A stretch of DNA of 34,592 bases, from assembly GCA_945787595.1 (NCBI GenBank), contig CALZJV010000022.1, positions 1 to 34,592 on the forward strand. Direction: 5' to 3'. The translations under genes and the position numbers were made by a program. Positions 33,717-34,592 of the stretch are shown here, piece by piece. This DNA is from an uncultured Desulfobacterales bacterium (GTDB taxonomy: Bacteria; Desulfobacterota; Desulfobacteria; Desulfobacterales; JAFDCJ01). How positions within the stretch are numbered: the stretch's first letter is position 1; the number at the start of each line of letters is the position of its first letter. The notes under the pieces were generated by a model, which saw only the letters and a program-made list of their open reading frames with translations, did not search any database and was not told where the DNA came from.

Positions 33717-33854
33717 TCAACTCTCTAAATCGCGCTCTTGACTCTCAGCTTTATTAGCATCTGATTCCTTCTTGAAATAAAGCCAGATCAGGATGCCAAT
33801 GAAAGCAAACACCCAGAGATTGAGAAGTGTGTCGATAAAGTTTTCTAAGGCCAT
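33717..33854 (-). CDS. Small single-pass membrane protein, 45 aa
   Basis: The ATG overlaps the transporter stop (TGATG) and has GAGGAGG seven bases upstream, inside the transporter's last codons. The peptide has one helix (about 12-27, LNLWVFAFIGILIWLYF) and then a charged cytoplasmic tail (KKESDANKAESQERDLES). Size, topology and coupling recall the MetS-like small subunits found with some sodium symporters, but I do not recognise a family. It probably partners the BCCT transporter. Confidence 0.75.
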   Translation of the reverse strand: MALENFIDTLLNLWVFAFIGILIWLYFKKESDANKAESQERDLES

Positions 33855-34592
33855 CAAACCTCCTCTGATTTAAGCGCTTTTAGTAGACAAACCACCACCA
33901 AGAGCACGATAAAAACAAAAGGTAAAGCGGCAAGACCAATTATACTCTTCACAGCGTCGATACTATTCGACAGGATCATAACCAGCCCAAGGGCTCCCAA
34001 TATTACGCCCCATATTAGCTTCATCCTTGTGGGAGGGTTCACGTCTCCACCAACTGCAAACATGGAAAGTACAAAAGAGGCGCTTACCACACTCGTCACC
34101 ACAAAAAGAAAGGCTGCCAGAATTGTGGCGATAATGCTCAGGGTACTCAGCGGCAAATGCCTTAGAACAAAAAACGTGGTGTCATTAATGTTTGTCTTCA
34201 ATACCTCAAGAATCGACGCATCGAGCTTCAGCACTCCATAGAAACCAACGCTGCTAAAAACGCCGAACCAGAAGATAGAAAAAAACGTTGGCACCAGTAT
34301 GACACCTATAATGTACTCCCGTATGGTACGCCCCTTCGATATACGTGCAATGAAAACACCGACGAAAGGAGCCCAGGCAAACCACCAGACCATGAAGGTA
34401 AGTGTCCAGGATTGAAACCAATTGGTGACCTTTTCATCGAAAAAGGTATAAGTTTTAAAACCATGAGGAACCACGCGGGCAAAGTAGTCGCCAATTGATC
34501 CGGTAATTGCGCTCATTATATAGTAGGTAGGGCCGGTCAGCAGAACGAAGATCAAAAGTCCGCCTGCGATGGCCATAGCCGTGTTGGAAAGC
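33854..34592 (-). CDS. BCCT-family betaine/choline/carnitine transporter, 5' end outside window
   Basis: C-terminal ~245 residues of a BCCT symporter. The frame is open to the window edge (LSNTAMAIAGGLLIFVLLTG), so the Met at 34576 is internal. The family signature in TM8 is clear (WWFAWAPFVGVFIARISKGR, followed by TIREYIIGVILVPT). About six hydrophobic helices remain. BCCT proteins import quaternary amines such as glycine betaine, carnitine or choline, usually with sodium or protons. Such substrates are those demethylated by MttB-family enzymes (intact copy at 6079-7464). The 45-residue membrane protein gene overlaps its stop. Confidence 0.9.
   Translation of the reverse strand, partial: LSNTAMAIAGGLLIFVLLTGPTYYIMSAITGSIGDYFARVVPHGFKTYTFFDEKVTNWFQSWTLTFMVWWFAWAPFVGVFIARISKGRTIREYIIGVILVPTFFSIFWFGVFSSVGFYGVLKLDASILEVLKTNINDTTFFVLRHLPLSTLSIIATILAAFLFVVTSVVSASFVLSMFAVGGDVNPPTRMKLIWGVILGALGLVMILSNSIDAVKSIIGLAALPFVFIVLLVVVCLLKALKSEEV

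Overview
The window reads like a chromosome segment of an anaerobic deltaproteobacterium (Desulfobacterota, probably a Desulfobacterales sulfate reducer). This is inferred from gene content: a DsrK/HdrD-type CCG-domain Fe-S protein, pyrrolysine-free MttB-family methyltransferases, a BCCT betaine-type transporter, many intergenic repeats, and what looks like selenocysteine coding. No rRNA gene or complete tRNA is present, so the taxonomy stays tentative.

Layout. 1-5.9 kb: a 3'-partial Fe-S oxidoreductase gene, a small hypothetical gene, a 7TMR-DISM hybrid histidine kinase, a PAS-GGDEF diguanylate cyclase and a truncated universal stress protein. 6-10.9 kb: a catabolic neighbourhood with an intact MttB-family methyltransferase, a FadR-type GntR regulator, an MmgE/PrpD protein behind a promoter carrying a FadR-like operator, and a second mttB wrecked by internal deletion. 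10.9-11.8 kb: a lipoprotein alpha/beta hydrolase. 12.2-17.6 kb: a block bounded by two direct copies of a ~135-bp hairpin repeat. It holds a DppD/DppF chimera, a translationally coupled four-gene oxidoreductase operon (DAO, [2Fe-2S] subunit, HcnB-like subunit, DAO) and a junction joining a truncated mmgE to a truncated eamA. 17.7-23.7 kb: a toxin-antitoxin pair, gamma-glutamyltransferase, an internally deleted transposase and an unknown membrane protein.

24-33.7 kb is a mosaic accessory region. It is divided by repeats that carry the 3' half of a tRNA-Arg(ACG), a classic tyrosine-recombinase attachment segment, each followed by the same ~130-bp flank. The cargo is a second VapBC pair, an OmpA-like lipoprotein, a thioredoxin-like lipoprotein, an AIM24 protein beside a Coa1-domain protein, and an AAA/DUF4143 ATPase.

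The most striking item is hidden at 32555-33253 on the minus strand. An apparently 92-codon ORF continues in the same frame through two UGA codons to give a 232-residue homologue of organomercurial lyase MerB. The two UGAs fall exactly where MerB has its catalytic Cys96 and Cys159: the spacing is 63 residues in both, and the catalytic Asp is kept at +3. A SECIS-like hairpin follows the second UGA. I read this as a MerB-family protein with a double-selenocysteine active site. The window ends with a BCCT transporter gene (5' end outside) coupled to a 45-residue membrane protein.
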